A stretch of 64,000 nt of DNA from Mesotoga sp. UBA6090 (GCF_002435945.1 NZ_DIXC01000014.1:15265-79264), one strand, 5' to 3'; shown: positions 1-9,660, numbered from the stretch's first letter. A program made the numbers and translations. The notes: generated from the letters alone by a model not told the origin.

Positions 1-1
1 A

Positions 2-2353
2 ACTAGGATTCTGAGAAACTACTCGATCACATACGAGAGAATCTCCAGAGAAGTAACTTCGATGGTTGGGACTAACGTACATCAGTCTGTAGTCGGAGCC
101 CCGCAGATGACACCCAGAGCAAGACGAGTTATCGAGCTGGCAAATGATGAATCGAAAATGCTTGGTCAAGACAAGATTGATGTGGAACACATAATGCTCG
201 GGATCGTTCGCGAAGGAGAAGGTATCGCAGCCCACATATTGAAACAAATGGGAGTAAACCTATCGCAGCTGAGAAGAGAGATTATTGAAAACATAACGGG
301 TGACTGGGAAGAGGGAGGCGAACAGCCCGAGAATGTCTTCGTACAGCAGAGCCAAACTATGAGCTCCGCAATCAAGCAACTGGAAGGTTTTGGCACAGAC
401 CTTACTGCAATGGCCAAGGCTGGGAAGCTTGATCCGATAGTCGGTAGAGAGATTGAAAGGCAGAGGTTAATGGAGGTTCTTTCCAGACGCAAGAAGAACA
501 ATCCTGTCTTGATTGGAGAACCTGGCGTTGGAAAGACGGCAATTGTTGAAGGACTTGCACAAATGATTGTTGATGAAGAGGTTCCCGAGACACTCAAGAA
601 CAAAGTCATTTTTGCACTGGATGTCGCTTCACTCATAGCCGGGACAAAGTACAGAGGAGAATTTGAGAAGAGGCTGAAGAAGCTCATCCATGTTGTGAAA
701 TCCAACGGAAACATCATTTTGTTCATAGATGAAGTCCATACGATAGTTGGTGCAGGTTCAGCTGAAGGTGCCGTTGATGCCGCCAATATTTTGAAGCCGG
801 CTCTTGCAAGCGGAGAGATAAGATGCATAGGATCAACAACTCCTGATGAATACAGAAAGTACATAGAAAAAGATGCCGCTCTTGAAAGAAGATTCCAGAA
901 GATCTACGTAACCGAGCCTACTCCGGAACAGTCGGTGGAGATTCTGAAAGGTATAAGACACAAGTATGAACTTCACCACAAGGTGCGCTACACAGAAAAA
1001 GGTCTGGAAGCTGCTGTCACATTGTCGCACAGATATGTTTCCGACAGATTCCTTCCGGACAAAGCGATAGATATTATTGATGAGGCGGGTTCAAGGGCAA
1101 GACTGCAGAAACTTACTATTCCCGACGAGTTGAAAAAGATGCAGGGTGATATTGAAGTCCTGAAGATAAAGAGAGAGACTGCTGCGGCCGATCAGGAGTA
1201 TGAAGAAGCTGCCCAACTGAAGGAAAAAGAGCGTTTGATACAGCAGAAGTATAGAGATGGCTATAGCGAATGGAGAAACAGGGTTGATTCTGAGATAGTT
1301 ACTCTCGATGACGATGAAGTCGCAGAAATCGTTTCAAACTGGACAGGAATACCCCTCAGAAAGCTTGAAGAGACGGACAGCGAAAAGCTTCTTACTCTGG
1401 AAACTGCTCTGCATGAGAGGATAGTCTCTCAAGAAGAAGCCATTTCGGCGGTCGCCAAATCGATAAGGCGCGCAAGAAGCGGATTGAAGGACCCCCACAG
1501 ACCGATTGGAGCTTTCCTTTTCCTTGGCCCAACGGGTGTAGGGAAGACCGAGTTAGCAAAGGCTCTTGCCGAGTACCTTTTTGGCGAGGATAAGGCGCTT
1601 GTCAGATTTGATATGTCGGAGTACATGGAAAGATTTTCGGTCTCAAGATTGATTGGGGCGCCGCCAGGTTATGTCGGCTACGATGAAGGAGGTACCTTGA
1701 CCGAGAGAATCAGGAAGAGGCCATTTTCTGTAATACTCTTCGACGAGATAGAGAAGGCCCATCCGGATACCTTCAACATCTTGCTCCAGATAATGGATGA
1801 TGGCAGACTCACCGATTCGCAGGGAAGACAGGTAGATTTCAGGAACACAATAGTGATAATGACCAGCAATCTTGGCGGAGAATTCATAAACAAAACCAAG
1901 TCTTCTATAGGTTTCGTAGAATCGATTCATGAAGAGAAGGAATATGAGGCTATGAAAACTTCGGTGCTTGAGGAAGTCAAGCGGACTTTTAGGCCTGAGT
2001 TTCTCAACAGGCTCGACGAAGTAGTAGTCTTCCATCAGTTGACCAAGCCTCAAATCAAGTCGATAATCGATATACTTATGAACGACATGAGAAAGAGGCT
2101 GAAGGAGAAGCATTTGAAGTTGGTTCTATCTGAACCTGCTCAGGATTTCCTTGTAGATGAAGGGTTCAACCCCGTCTATGGTGCGCGCCCACTGAAAAGA
2201 GCCATTCAGAAGTATGTTGAGGACCCTCTCTCTGAAGAGCTTCTAAGAGGAAGGTTCCAGGAAGGAGATCTCATTACCGCAGAGGTCGACAACAAGATTC
2301 TGGTTTTCAAGAAGAAAAAAGATGAAAAAACAGAAGTTAAGGCCGTGACCTAA
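2..2353 (+). CDS. clpC: ATP-dependent Clp protease ATP-binding subunit ClpC, 5'-truncated by the window edge
   Basis: Hsp100 AAA+ unfoldase that feeds substrates to ClpP. The frame is open from base 2 and runs through the internal ATG at 62. The first half of the N-terminal Clp repeat is missing, so the true start lies before the window. Numbered from that ATG, the second Clp_N repeat covers about residues 15-78, the first Walker A (GEPGVGKT) is at 152-159, a UVR-like segment ([12 protein letters not shown]) lies near 380-395, and the second Walker A (GPTGVGKT) is near 490-497, followed by the D2-small domain. The two AAA+ modules and the UVR segment fit ClpC rather than ClpA or ClpB. radA and disA follow on the same strand, as in the Firmicutes clpC-radA-disA order, but a strong terminator separates clpC from radA. 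Identity is very secure; only the 5' end is missing. Confidence 0.95.
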   Translation, partial: TRILRNYSITYERISREVTSMVGTNVHQSVVGAPQMTPRARRVIELANDESKMLGQDKIDVEHIMLGIVREGEGIAAHILKQMGVNLSQLRREIIENITGDWEEGGEQPENVFVQQSQTMSSAIKQLEGFGTDLTAMAKAGKLDPIVGREIERQRLMEVLSRRKKNNPVLIGEPGVGKTAIVEGLAQMIVDEEVPETLKNKVIFALDVASLIAGTKYRGEFEKRLKKLIHVVKSNGNIILFIDEVHTIVGAGSAEGAVDAANILKPALASGEIRCIGSTTPDEYRKYIEKDAALERRFQKIYVTEPTPEQSVEILKGIRHKYELHHKVRYTEKGLEAAVTLSHRYVSDRFLPDKAIDIIDEAGSRARLQKLTIPDELKKMQGDIEVLKIKRETAAADQEYEEAAQLKEKERLIQQKYRDGYSEWRNRVDSEIVTLDDDEVAEIVSNWTGIPLRKLEETDSEKLLTLETALHERIVSQEEAISAVAKSIRRARSGLKDPHRPIGAFLFLGPTGVGKTELAKALAEYLFGEDKALVRFDMSEYMERFSVSRLIGAPPGYVGYDEGGTLTERIRKRPFSVILFDEIEKAHPDTFNILLQIMDDGRLTDSQGRQVDFRNTIVIMTSNLGGEFINKTKSSIGFVESIHEEKEYEAMKTSVLEEVKRTFRPEFLNRLDEVVVFHQLTKPQIKSIIDILMNDMRKRLKEKHLKLVLSEPAQDFLVDEGFNPVYGARPLKRAIQKYVEDPLSEELLRGRFQEGDLITAEVDNKILVFKKKKDEKTEVKAVT

Positions 2354-2375
2354 GAATCAGTTCCTAACGATATTG

Positions 2376-2404
2376 AAGGGGGGGCGGTTTCAAGCCCCCC
2401 TTTG
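2376..2404 (+). terminator. Rho-independent terminator after clpC
   Basis: A run of seven G (2378-2384) pairs with six C (2395-2400), extended by flanking AA and TTT. It lies 22 bases after the clpC stop and should separate clpC from radA. The T tract is short, so read-through is possible. Confidence 0.75.
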
Positions 2405-2457
2405 TAAAATACTAAGTCTTATGCACAACATTCAGAGGAAGACGGTGGGGTTCGTTT

Positions 2458-3783
2458 GTGAAGAAGAAGAGAAGTTATGTTTGTGATGTTTGCGGCTATG
2501 AGTCGCCCGCTTGGTTTGGACGATGTCCTTCCTGCAACGAATGGAATACTGCAATCGCTTTTCTAACTGAAAGAGATCAGGAGGACAGCTCCTCCGCTGC
2601 TGGATTTGAGGCAAAGCCTCTTTCAGAAATAGACGGCGATGAATCTCCGCGAATGGATACTCGAATTGAAGAACTGAATAGATCCCTCGGTGGAGGAATT
2701 GTTCCAGGGAGTGCAATTCTAGTAAGTGGAGAGCCCGGAATAGGAAAATCAACTCTCATGCTCCAGCTCTCCGACCTAATCGCAGGAGAAAAGCCAGTCC
2801 TGTATATATCTGGAGAAGAATCTGTTCGTCAACTGAGATTGAGAGCTGAAAGACTTCGTCTCTCGAACAAGGAGCGAATAGAAGTTGTTTCGGCTAATGA
2901 GATAGACTCCTTGAAGGTTTCGGGAATTGACAAATACGGCATGGTCGTGGTCGATTCTTTGCAAACGATAAGAATGTCCAGCGTACCTTCCTTACCAGGC
3001 TCTGTCGTACAGGTGAGAGAATGTTCAAATATGCTCGTCTCTTTGGCTAAATCATCCGACATTCCGTTTCTAATGGTATCTCATATAACCAAGGGGGGGC
3101 AAATTGCAGGACCGAAGCTCGTTGAACATCTTGTCGATACAGTACTGTACTTTGAATCGAGTAAAACGGGATACAGGTTCTTGAGAACTGTGAAAAACCG
3201 ATTTGGCCCCTCGGATGAGATTGCAGTCTTTGAAATGACCTCGGAAGGGTTGCGTGAGGTTTCCGACATTAGTAGTCTTTTTGTAGAAGACTATACAAGC
3301 GCGCCCGGTAATGTGGTCTCAGTAATCTATGAAGGTTCCAGGGCTTTTCTAATAGAAGTTCAGGCGTTGGTTTCTAAACCGGTTTATGGAACTCCCAGGC
3401 GACTTGCGTCTGGAGTGCCTCTTGAAAGACTTCTCCTCGTTACCGCGGTACTGACGAAGAGAGCAGGTATCCCTCTCGACAGTCTGGATCTTTATCTGAA
3501 CGTTGCAGGAGGACTCCAAATAGAGGACACTGGCGTTGACCTGGCTATTGCCGCCGCTTTGGTGTCTTCTTATACGGACACTTCACTACCTGAAGGCGTA
3601 GCCTTTTTTGGTGAGATTGGACTGGATGGAACTGTGCGTTCCGTTTCTTCGACAGAGAAAAGAGTCGAAAGGGCAAAAAAATCCTCTTTCTCAAGAATAG
3701 CTGCGCCAGAGGGAAGAAATGGTATAAAAGATGTGAAACAACTACTGAAAATCATCGGAGGTATGAAGAGTGGAAAGGAGTGA
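2458..3783 (+). CDS. radA: DNA repair protein RadA (Sms)
   Basis: RecA-related ATPase that acts in recombination and branch migration. GTG start, 441 residues, close to the usual 450. An N-terminal zinc finger has Cys9, Cys12, Cys23 and Cys26; Walker A (GEPGIGKS) is at 91-98. The RadA signature KNRFG is at 246-250. The C-terminal third is a Lon-protease-like domain (IEDTGVDLAIAAALVSSY region). It overlaps disA by 14 bases, so translation of the two is probably coupled. A GTG start is accepted because the zinc finger begins immediately after it and no in-frame alternative lies between it and the first cysteine. Confidence 0.96.
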   Translation: MKKKRSYVCDVCGYESPAWFGRCPSCNEWNTAIAFLTERDQEDSSSAAGFEAKPLSEIDGDESPRMDTRIEELNRSLGGGIVPGSAILVSGEPGIGKSTLMLQLSDLIAGEKPVLYISGEESVRQLRLRAERLRLSNKERIEVVSANEIDSLKVSGIDKYGMVVVDSLQTIRMSSVPSLPGSVVQVRECSNMLVSLAKSSDIPFLMVSHITKGGQIAGPKLVEHLVDTVLYFESSKTGYRFLRTVKNRFGPSDEIAVFEMTSEGLREVSDISSLFVEDYTSAPGNVVSVIYEGSRAFLIEVQALVSKPVYGTPRRLASGVPLERLLLVTAVLTKRAGIPLDSLDLYLNVAGGLQIEDTGVDLAIAAALVSSYTDTSLPEGVAFFGEIGLDGTVRSVSSTEKRVERAKKSSFSRIAAPEGRNGIKDVKQLLKIIGGMKSGKE

Positions 3784-4849
3784 ACTCATAGAAAAGATCA
3801 AGAAGATTGCCCCGGGAACTCCGCTTCGCCACGCTCTCGATGATATACAGGATGCAAGCGTGGGAGGTTTAATCTTTTTTGTTGACGATTACAAGAAGTA
3901 TGGGCAGCTGATGCAGATAGGATTCCTTCTAAATTGTCAGTTCAATCCCAACAAACTGTATGAGCTTGCCAAGATGGATGGTGCAATTGTTGTGGATGAT
4001 GATCTTACGACGATAGTTGGAGCGAATGTTCAGTTGATTCCGGATCACACTATTCCTACTAATCAGACAGGTATGAGGCACCGAGCCGCTGAGAGAATGG
4101 CTAGAGAAACTGGTAGGATGCTGGTCGCTGTATCAAAGAGACGGAACACAATGACGATCTTCCTTGGAGATTACGTCTATACTTTGAACAGCGTAGAAAC
4201 TCTTACATCCAAGATCACGCAAACTATCAGAACTGCGGAGAAGTACAAAGAAGCCTTTATTGAGGCCTTGCAGGGGATAGAATTCATGGAGCGTGCCGGT
4301 TCACTCACTCTCTTTGACGTTGTCAAGACTATCCAGAAGGGATTGATGGTTGTTCTGATATGTGAGGAGGCAGATTTCACGATTGCCGAACTGGGTAACC
4401 ATGGCAGATTTCCCGCAATGCAACTTGCAGAGATTCTAGTGAATGTTAATGAAGAAATAGAGAATCTCATTCTGGATTTCAGTGAGGAGTTAGTTGATCA
4501 AGATAGTCTCGAAGGGGTCTTTGAAGAGATGAAGAGCCTCAGCGAGAAGGAAATAAGCAGCTTTGGAGTAATACTGAGACACATGGGATATGAGATAAAT
4601 ACTGCTTCTCAAGCAGTTGAGTACTTTATTCGATCTAGAGGAATTCGTTTTGCCAGGCACATCCCTAGAATCCCTCTACAGGTTGCCATAAACTTGGGGA
4701 AGGAGTTTGGCACCTTCTCGAATCTTCTTGAGAGTACTGAGGATGAGCTTAAGGACGTCGACGGAATCGGCGAAAAGCGGGCCTCGGCAATAAGACACGC
4801 AATCGATGTCTATAAGAAATCCGGTGAAATCACAATTCCAGGTTTCTAA
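3770..4849 (+). CDS. disA: DNA integrity scanning diadenylate cyclase DisA
   Basis: Makes cyclic di-AMP from two ATP and scans DNA for branched intermediates. GTG start behind GGAGG near 3757, 359 residues, which is full length. The N-terminal DAC domain carries the DGA motif at 70-72 and the TGMRHR motif at 100-105, both needed for nucleotide binding. A helical linker follows. The C-terminal helix-hairpin-helix domain ends in DVDGIGEKRAS, the DNA-binding part. It overlaps radA by 14 bases; RadA is a known inhibitor of DisA in Bacillus, so coupled expression is meaningful. Its last 20 bases also overlap the 3' end of the convergent gene at 4830-6116. Confidence 0.96.
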   Translation: MERSELIEKIKKIAPGTPLRHALDDIQDASVGGLIFFVDDYKKYGQLMQIGFLLNCQFNPNKLYELAKMDGAIVVDDDLTTIVGANVQLIPDHTIPTNQTGMRHRAAERMARETGRMLVAVSKRRNTMTIFLGDYVYTLNSVETLTSKITQTIRTAEKYKEAFIEALQGIEFMERAGSLTLFDVVKTIQKGLMVVLICEEADFTIAELGNHGRFPAMQLAEILVNVNEEIENLILDFSEELVDQDSLEGVFEEMKSLSEKEISSFGVILRHMGYEINTASQAVEYFIRSRGIRFARHIPRIPLQVAINLGKEFGTFSNLLESTEDELKDVDGIGEKRASAIRHAIDVYKKSGEITIPGF

Positions 4850-6116
4850 GCTCCTTTATCAGATCCCTAAGTTCTTTCCTGGATATTCTCTGCGGGACTC
4901 CTTTATCCATGATCAATTCCCCCGAGTTCCAGACTTTCTCGAAATTCGTGTCAAACGAGGACTTGAGAATCAATTGAAGCGTTGTCGGCAGGCGAGTGTC
5001 AAATTTCTCGAGATCCAGGGACGACTTGGACAGAATGAGATCGGCCGAGCAACCTTCTTTTAGTACTCCGGTTCGCTTTCCGAATAGTCTTTGAAACAAC
5101 TTGTAGTTGCTGTCAAAAAGCGTTTTCCTTATCTCATAGTCGATAACGGAATTCTCAAAGTTCCTGCCGTAACGTTCAGTGAGAAGAACTTCTTTAGCCT
5201 CGCCCAACATATCCGATCCTACAAATCCAGTTCCGATACAGACCTGCATCCCTCTTCCGAGGAGGTCTGCTATGTTTGGCTTGAAAGTTCCCGCGTACAT
5301 TTCGGATCTTAAGGATTTCGTGACAAAGATTCTCCTTGAAGAGATTATGTCCATATCGGTTTCGCTCAGGTTCCCACCGTAAATGACTCCACATTCAGGG
5401 ACGAGTATCCCGTTTTTCAGCAGTCTTTCGACAAGGCTTTCTCCCCATCTTAAAAGGCAAATCTCATTATCCTGCTTCATATCGAAAATGAAGAGGTTCA
5501 AGTTCATCCCTTTTTCATAGAGACTTCTGAGTTTGAAAAGAGCTTCTTCGTCGTAGGTGGCAAGTCCACTTACATAAACAATGGGACAGAAAGAAGAGTC
5601 ACGAGAGACATTTTCCCAGCGTTCAGCTACTTCATCTATTGTCTCATCAGTCAAGACCGGCCCGACAGCGAGATAAACACCATACTTTTGTGAAAGCTGT
5701 CTATAGAACTCCGGGTCGATATCGGGGTGATCAATGACCGGACCACTGATTGCGACTGAACCACTTCTTATTGCCTTCAATATGGCTACCTCTGCAGAAA
5801 GTCTGACAAGAGAAGAATTAACCTCACTCGTGCCTGATTCAAGCAGACTGCTGAAAAAATTCCTTCCTGCTTGAGCATCTTTCAGAAGTCTTAAGGGGTA
5901 AGAAGAAATACTTGAATACACACTGTAATGAGCATTGAAAATTGAAGGCAGAAGGATGCCTTTTTCGCCGTCAATTATCTCTTCATCCTCTTGAATGCTG
6001 TACTCTCTCCTCGGTCCGACGAAAGTAATCTCCCCATTCTCAAATCTGACCAGTGCATCATCCACAAGAGGGTTCTTTAGATCATTTGTGAATGCCAAAA
6101 CGTTGGTTACGATCAT
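4830..6116 (-). CDS. Amidohydrolase-superfamily protein (SsnA/chlorohydrolase-like) lacking metal ligands
   Basis: 428 residues with the outline of an SsnA-type aminohydrolase: a small N-terminal beta domain (VRFENGEITFVG, then GILLPSIFNAHYS), a TIM-barrel core, and a C-terminal return to the beta domain (LKEGCSADLIL). The metal-binding positions are gone. The usual HxH after the PG-N segment is NAHYS. The barrel strand that normally reads HxHxxE is MNLNLFIFD. The VHG-type histidine is replaced in GVIYGGNLSE, and the HNPRSN block is TKSLRSE. It may be a catalytically dead paralogue with a binding or structural role, or a decaying gene, although the frame is intact. It overlaps the next upstream gene by 4 bases (ATGA), so they form an operon. 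The family assignment is inferred from the block pattern. Confidence 0.65.
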   Translation of the reverse strand: MIVTNVLAFTNDLKNPLVDDALVRFENGEITFVGPRREYSIQEDEEIIDGEKGILLPSIFNAHYSVYSSISSYPLRLLKDAQAGRNFFSSLLESGTSEVNSSLVRLSAEVAILKAIRSGSVAISGPVIDHPDIDPEFYRQLSQKYGVYLAVGPVLTDETIDEVAERWENVSRDSSFCPIVYVSGLATYDEEALFKLRSLYEKGMNLNLFIFDMKQDNEICLLRWGESLVERLLKNGILVPECGVIYGGNLSETDMDIISSRRIFVTKSLRSEMYAGTFKPNIADLLGRGMQVCIGTGFVGSDMLGEAKEVLLTERYGRNFENSVIDYEIRKTLFDSNYKLFQRLFGKRTGVLKEGCSADLILSKSSLDLEKFDTRLPTTLQLILKSSFDTNFEKVWNSGELIMDKGVPQRISRKELRDLIKELRNLEL

Positions 6117-6856
6117 CTGGAACCACCTCTTCTTGATTTGAAATAAGATCCGACAACGTAAGTCTCGAAACTCACAAGCTTAGGGATAATTTTGAGACGC
6201 TTCTCAGGTTCTTGAACTATCCTGTATAACCATTCAAGCCCCGCCTTTTGCATCCATAAAGGGGCTCTCTTCAGATCGCCGGAGATAACATCAAAAGATC
6301 CCCCGACACCCATCAGAACACTCGCATGAAGTTTATCAATGTTTTCCGCAATCCAAATATCTTGTTTAGGAACGCCCATACCGACAAATACAATATCTGC
6401 AGATGAAGAATTTATTTCTGAGACGATTGTATCACTTTCCTCTCGCGTGAAAAAGCCGCTGTGATACCCCGCAATATCGATTAGTGGAAATCTTTGTTTC
6501 AGTTTTTCAACGGTCTTTGTTACGATGCCCTCTTTCGCGCCCAAGAAGAATACCTTTAAACCGGTTTCTGAAGACAGCTCACAGATTTTGAGCATCAGAT
6601 CAATTCCGGGGACCCTTTCCACTCTCTTTTTCGAAATGAGTTTTATTGCTTTTAGGACACCGCTCCCATCTGGCACAACATAATTAACGGTTGCGAGGGC
6701 ATTCTTGTATTCCAAATTGTGAATGTATTCATATGCAATCAAAGCATTCAGGGTGAGGACGTGTGATCTTAAGCCCGATTGTGTTCGCTGAATAAGCTCA
6801 TTGGCTGCAGAAATTAGGTTTCCTTCCTGAAGATCAAAATCGAGAAATCTCAACCG
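6113..6856 (-). CDS. WecG/TagA/CpsF family glycosyltransferase
   Basis: Transfers a sugar, typically N-acetylmannosamine or its uronic acid, to a lipid-linked intermediate in surface polysaccharide synthesis. The family blocks are clear: TLNALIAYEY, VVPDGSGVLKAIKL, RVPGIDLM, then VFFLGAKEG, the FVGMGVPKQD block and MGVGGSFDVISG, ending in GLEWLYRIVQEPEKR. A TTG start at 6856 is chosen because GGGGGTG sits about 6 bases upstream and because family members start just before this point. An in-frame ATG at 6874 would add six residues ahead of the RBS. It overlaps the amidohydrolase-like gene by 4 bases. No other polysaccharide genes are adjacent, so the acceptor is unknown. Confidence 0.85.
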   Translation of the reverse strand, partial: RLRFLDFDLQEGNLISAANELIQRTQSGLRSHVLTLNALIAYEYIHNLEYKNALATVNYVVPDGSGVLKAIKLISKKRVERVPGIDLMLKICELSSETGLKVFFLGAKEGIVTKTVEKLKQRFPLIDIAGYHSGFFTREESDTIVSEINSSSADIVFVGMGVPKQDIWIAENIDKLHASVLMGVGGSFDVISGDLKRAPLWMQKAGLEWLYRIVQEPEKRLKIIPKLVSFETYVVGSYFKSRRGGSR

Positions 6857-6902
6857 AACACCCCCACACTTCATTAAAACACAACGAGTGTCGTTTTCAA
6901 CG

Positions 6903-6927
6903 AAAAGAGGAAGGCTTAGCCTTCCTC
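6903..6927 (-). terminator. Terminator of the tRNA-Leu gene
   Basis: Read on the minus strand, a perfect 9-bp stem (GAGGAAGGC/GCCTTCCTC) with a 3-base loop is followed by TTTT. It begins directly after the encoded CCA end. Confidence 0.85.
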
Positions 6928-7017
6928 TGGTGCCGAGGGCGGGAATCGAACCCGCACGGGGCTCTCAACCCCAGCGGATTTTGAGTCCGCCGCGTCTGCC
7001 AGTTCCACCACCTCGGC
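6928..7017 (-). tRNA. tRNA-Leu (anticodon CAA)
   Basis: A 90-base class II tRNA with a long variable arm and an encoded CCA (6928-6930 on the plus strand reads TGG). The acceptor stem pairs GCCGAGG with CCTCGGC, and the T arm contains GGTTCGATTCC. The anticodon stem GCGGA/TCCGC encloses the loop CTCAAAA, giving anticodon CAA, which reads UUG. It has its own promoter and terminator and so is transcribed alone. Confidence 0.95.
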
Positions 7018-7027
7018 CAGCAATAAA

Positions 7028-7056
7028 ACTTTACCATCAATGATTATTGGTGTCAA
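7028..7056 (-). promoter_or_regulatory. Sigma-70-type promoter of tRNA-Leu
   Basis: On the minus strand TTGACA (7051-7056) is followed by exactly 17 bases and TAAAGT (7028-7033). The predicted transcription start falls about 4 bases before the mature tRNA 5' end. Confidence 0.8.
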
Positions 7057-7112
7057 CGAGTCATGCGAAGGGACACTTCCAAAAGACTCTTCGCCAAGAA
7101 ACTAGGCCGTCT

Positions 7113-7817
7113 TCATTTCTGATTGAGCAGTTCTTTCAGAGGGAAGCAGAACTCCGGCATTCCCGAAGCCCAGGGACCGATGTCGTAGGGCTGAAAGCAT
7201 ATGCACAATCTTCCCGCCTTGAGGTAGAAGCACTGATCCGTTGTAACTCCGTCGAAGTAATCCAGCCAAAGGTCCTCTCGCTTGTCAATCTCCGATTTTA
7301 TTAACTCATTTAATGCATCTTCAGCGGCCTTGTTGCCGAGAACATTGTGTAGAGCCACAAGACGTGACGTGGATAAATCAATATTGTAAGTTCTTCTCGA
7401 AGCATTGGGATGTGCTCCGCCCGTGTACTCGCTGAAGATCATATCAATGGTTAGGATTCCGTCGCTCACATACGCTGAATAGATCACATAAACATTGAAA
7501 GCCCTGAAGGGCCATTCAGATGTCTTCGATTCCTCAAAAGCCTTCCTAGCCATCTCTTCTATTTCACTTCTATACTGAGCGATTTCTGATTCCAGAGTTG
7601 TATTCAGATAGTCCTGAAATGGCATATCCTTCAATCCGTTGATAGAAGGCACCTGAATATTGACGGCGCAGATGCCAGAATCCTCAATTATCTGCTTTCC
7701 GAGAACGGAAATCAGGTCTCCTTGGGAAACAAAAACCTGCTCAGGAAGATCCTGTGTGAAAGAAAACGCAGTAACAAGAACCAGTAATAGATAGCTTGCA
7801 ATCAACAATTTACGCAT
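7113..7817 (-). CDS. Secreted RsiV-like protein (DUF4163/DUF3298)
   Basis: 234 residues with a clear N-terminal signal peptide (MRKLLIASYLLLVLVTAFSF). The following segment resembles the DUF4163 module. The C-terminal part carries the GGAHPN motif and the RTYNIDLSTSRLVALHNVL region typical of DUF3298, the lysozyme-sensing fold also found in the anti-sigma factor RsiV and in PdaC. There is no transmembrane segment beyond the signal peptide and no cytoplasmic anti-sigma domain, so it is probably an exported stand-alone domain acting in the periplasm or outside the cell. It is monocistronic. The specific function is unknown. Confidence 0.75.
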   Translation of the reverse strand: MRKLLIASYLLLVLVTAFSFTQDLPEQVFVSQGDLISVLGKQIIEDSGICAVNIQVPSINGLKDMPFQDYLNTTLESEIAQYRSEIEEMARKAFEESKTSEWPFRAFNVYVIYSAYVSDGILTIDMIFSEYTGGAHPNASRRTYNIDLSTSRLVALHNVLGNKAAEDALNELIKSEIDKREDLWLDYFDGVTTDQCFYLKAGRLCICFQPYDIGPWASGMPEFCFPLKELLNQK

Positions 7818-8229
7818 ACAATCCCCTCCTCGTAATTGCCCATAACCAGAAAATCAGTTATTGTTCAGACGCCCTACAAATGGGGTCGCTCTTAACAAGA
7901 TGATATCACCGATGTTTGACGTTTGGTTGCGAATAAAAGCAGTTTCATTCTTAGCATTTGGAAATTCCTTCGCCTCAGACTTTTCTGTTCAGTGAGATTC
8001 TGTTAAAGCTTTCATGCCCATCTTCCACTCACCTGATGAATAAGCTCTGTCGATTTCTAATCCTCGTACAGAACTATTTCTCAGCAAGATGTCTTCATAA
8101 TACTTTGATGAAGAATATTGGTACTCGAAAGCTGTCGGCAAACAGATCTCCTGCTTTGATTCACAAATTAGTCGAAAGTCGGCGAAAAAACTGCATCTCA
8201 ATGCTATGATTTAGCAGGGGGTGATTGTA
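7818..8229. other. Intergenic region between the divergent RsiV-like gene and glpX
   Basis: About 410 bases with stops in all frames. The two small open frames here (plus 7958-8209, minus 7989-8201) have neither an RBS nor a recognisable family and look spurious. It should contain the promoters of both flanking genes, but no convincing -35/-10 pair was found. AGGGGG at about 8215-8219 is the glpX ribosome binding site. Confidence 0.5.
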
Positions 8230-9243
8230 TTGATTCCGGAAATAACCCTTGATATGGTAAGGGTGACTGAAGCAGCAGCTTTGTTCTCAAGTGTCTATCT
8301 GGGGCGAGGTAATAAGGAAGCCGTAGATCAAAGAGCTGTCGACGCAATGAGGGGGATTCTCGATCTTCTTGAGATGAAAGGAACAATAGTTATTGGCGAA
8401 GGAGAAAAGGACCAGGCGCCAATGCTAGCGGCGGGAGAACATGTAGGCAAATGGAGTGACGACGATCCTGAAGTACTTATAGCAGTCGATCCCGTAGATG
8501 GTACGAGACTGGTAGCAAATGGAAGATCAAACGCATTAAGTGTCATTGCAGCGACTGAAGGAGGAAAAATCGCTCCTCTTCCTACTTATTATGTGGATAA
8601 GCTGGCCGTTGGAAAGGAACTTGCTGGCAACCTTGATATAGAAGCAACGCCACGAGAAAATCTTCGTATTGCGGCTGCGATTCTTGGCGTAAATGTATCG
8701 GAACTGACTGTCACTATGCTTGACAGAGAGAGAAATTACCCCTTGGTTGAGGCAGTCAGAACTGTTGGAGCCAGAATTAGGCTGATAAATGACGGAGATA
8801 TTGCTGCCGCAATAGCGACTGCTCTGCCAGATGGAGGAACGGAGATATACATGGGAATAGGAGGATCGCCTGAGGCGGTTCTTGCAGCCTCGGCGCTTCA
8901 GTGCATGGGAGGCGAAATTCAGGTGAAATGCTGGCCGAGGGATGCCGGTGAGATTGAAAAGGTCAGTAATTCGTCTTTTGAACTCAATCGAGTCTACGAG
9001 ACAAAGGATCTTATCGATGGTGAGGAAGTTGTCTTCAGCGCAACCGGGATCACTGATGGTTCTTTCTTGAGGGGCGTACGATTTACACATAATCAGGCGA
9101 TAACCGATTCAATTGCAATGCGCTCTAGTACGAGAACGGTTAGAAGAATAAGGGCTTATCATGAGATCGCCTACAAAACAATCACAACTAAATCCGGAGG
9201 CGAGGTCTTCATATTCAACAGCTTGCTGGGAAAGAGGATGTAA
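8230..9243 (+). CDS. glpX: Fructose-1,6-bisphosphatase class II (GlpX)
   Basis: Hydrolyses fructose 1,6-bisphosphate to fructose 6-phosphate in gluconeogenesis, metal-dependent. Family motifs are complete: RVTEAAAL near the start, GTIVIGEGEKDQAPML (metal and substrate site), AVDPVDGTRL (the DPxDGT metal-binding signature), and GIGGSPEAVLAASAL in the C-terminal half. Length is about 337 residues, as usual. The start is placed at TTG 8230 because AGGGGG ends near 8219 and would overlap the alternative GTG at 8221. The gene stands alone, with about 650 bases to the next gene. FBPase beside proline synthesis has no obvious functional link. Confidence 0.93.
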   Translation: MIPEITLDMVRVTEAAALFSSVYLGRGNKEAVDQRAVDAMRGILDLLEMKGTIVIGEGEKDQAPMLAAGEHVGKWSDDDPEVLIAVDPVDGTRLVANGRSNALSVIAATEGGKIAPLPTYYVDKLAVGKELAGNLDIEATPRENLRIAAAILGVNVSELTVTMLDRERNYPLVEAVRTVGARIRLINDGDIAAAIATALPDGGTEIYMGIGGSPEAVLAASALQCMGGEIQVKCWPRDAGEIEKVSNSSFELNRVYETKDLIDGEEVVFSATGITDGSFLRGVRFTHNQAITDSIAMRSSTRTVRRIRAYHEIAYKTITTKSGGEVFIFNSLLGKRM

Positions 9244-9420
9244 AACAATCCTCTGATTCTGAGACATCAAGCAAGAAAGAGATCTTTTCCTGTTTATCTG
9301 TTCAGTCCAGTTCTTGAGGTTCACTTTTGGAAAACAGGTCGGGCTTCGCGTTGGATTTCGAGCTATCATGAAAGAGAATGGATTTTTGAAGTCAATCTAA
9401 TGATGCAAGAGGCATTCTTC

Positions 9421-9660
9421 CATGAGGGTGAAGGACACCAAAAACACCACCTGTCTCGAGGAGGAGTTTTTCCGACGCTCGCCCAAAGAGACGGCGGCAT
9501 TTCTTGCCCGTTGCTGTCCTATAGTAAGGGCAAATGATATTACGCTATTCTTTCTCGAAACACTTGTGGATTGAGAGATATTTCTCGCTTGAGAAAATGC
9601 CCGAGAAGTCAAGATGAGAGATGACGAGCCTCCGAAATAATCTCCTTTGCTTTCTTTTGA
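9421..9660 (+). pseudogene. Possible remnant of a DNA-3-methyladenine glycosylase (AAG/MPG family)
   Basis: The gap between glpX and the amidotransferase holds no intact gene. From ATG 9421 one frame reads EEEFFRRSPKETAAFL, then a segment ending FLET. This resembles the start of AAG-family glycosylases (FF-x-x-x-x-x-x-x-A-x-x-LLG and then VETEAY). After a stop near 9572, neighbouring frames give ERYFSLE and MTSLRNN, which loosely recall the following E-A-Y and T-x-RN blocks. At least two frame changes would be needed. It has no good RBS. This is pattern matching by eye and could be chance; the rest of 9244-9861 shows nothing recognisable. Confidence 0.25.

Noticed and set aside
166..864. Long open frame of 232 codons on the minus strand inside clpC
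   Set aside because: Antisense shadow of a strongly conserved gene; serine/proline-rich translation, no RBS, no family.
7958..8209. Small plus-strand frame of 83 codons before glpX
   Set aside because: No RBS, no motif, overlaps another small frame on the other strand; treated as intergenic.
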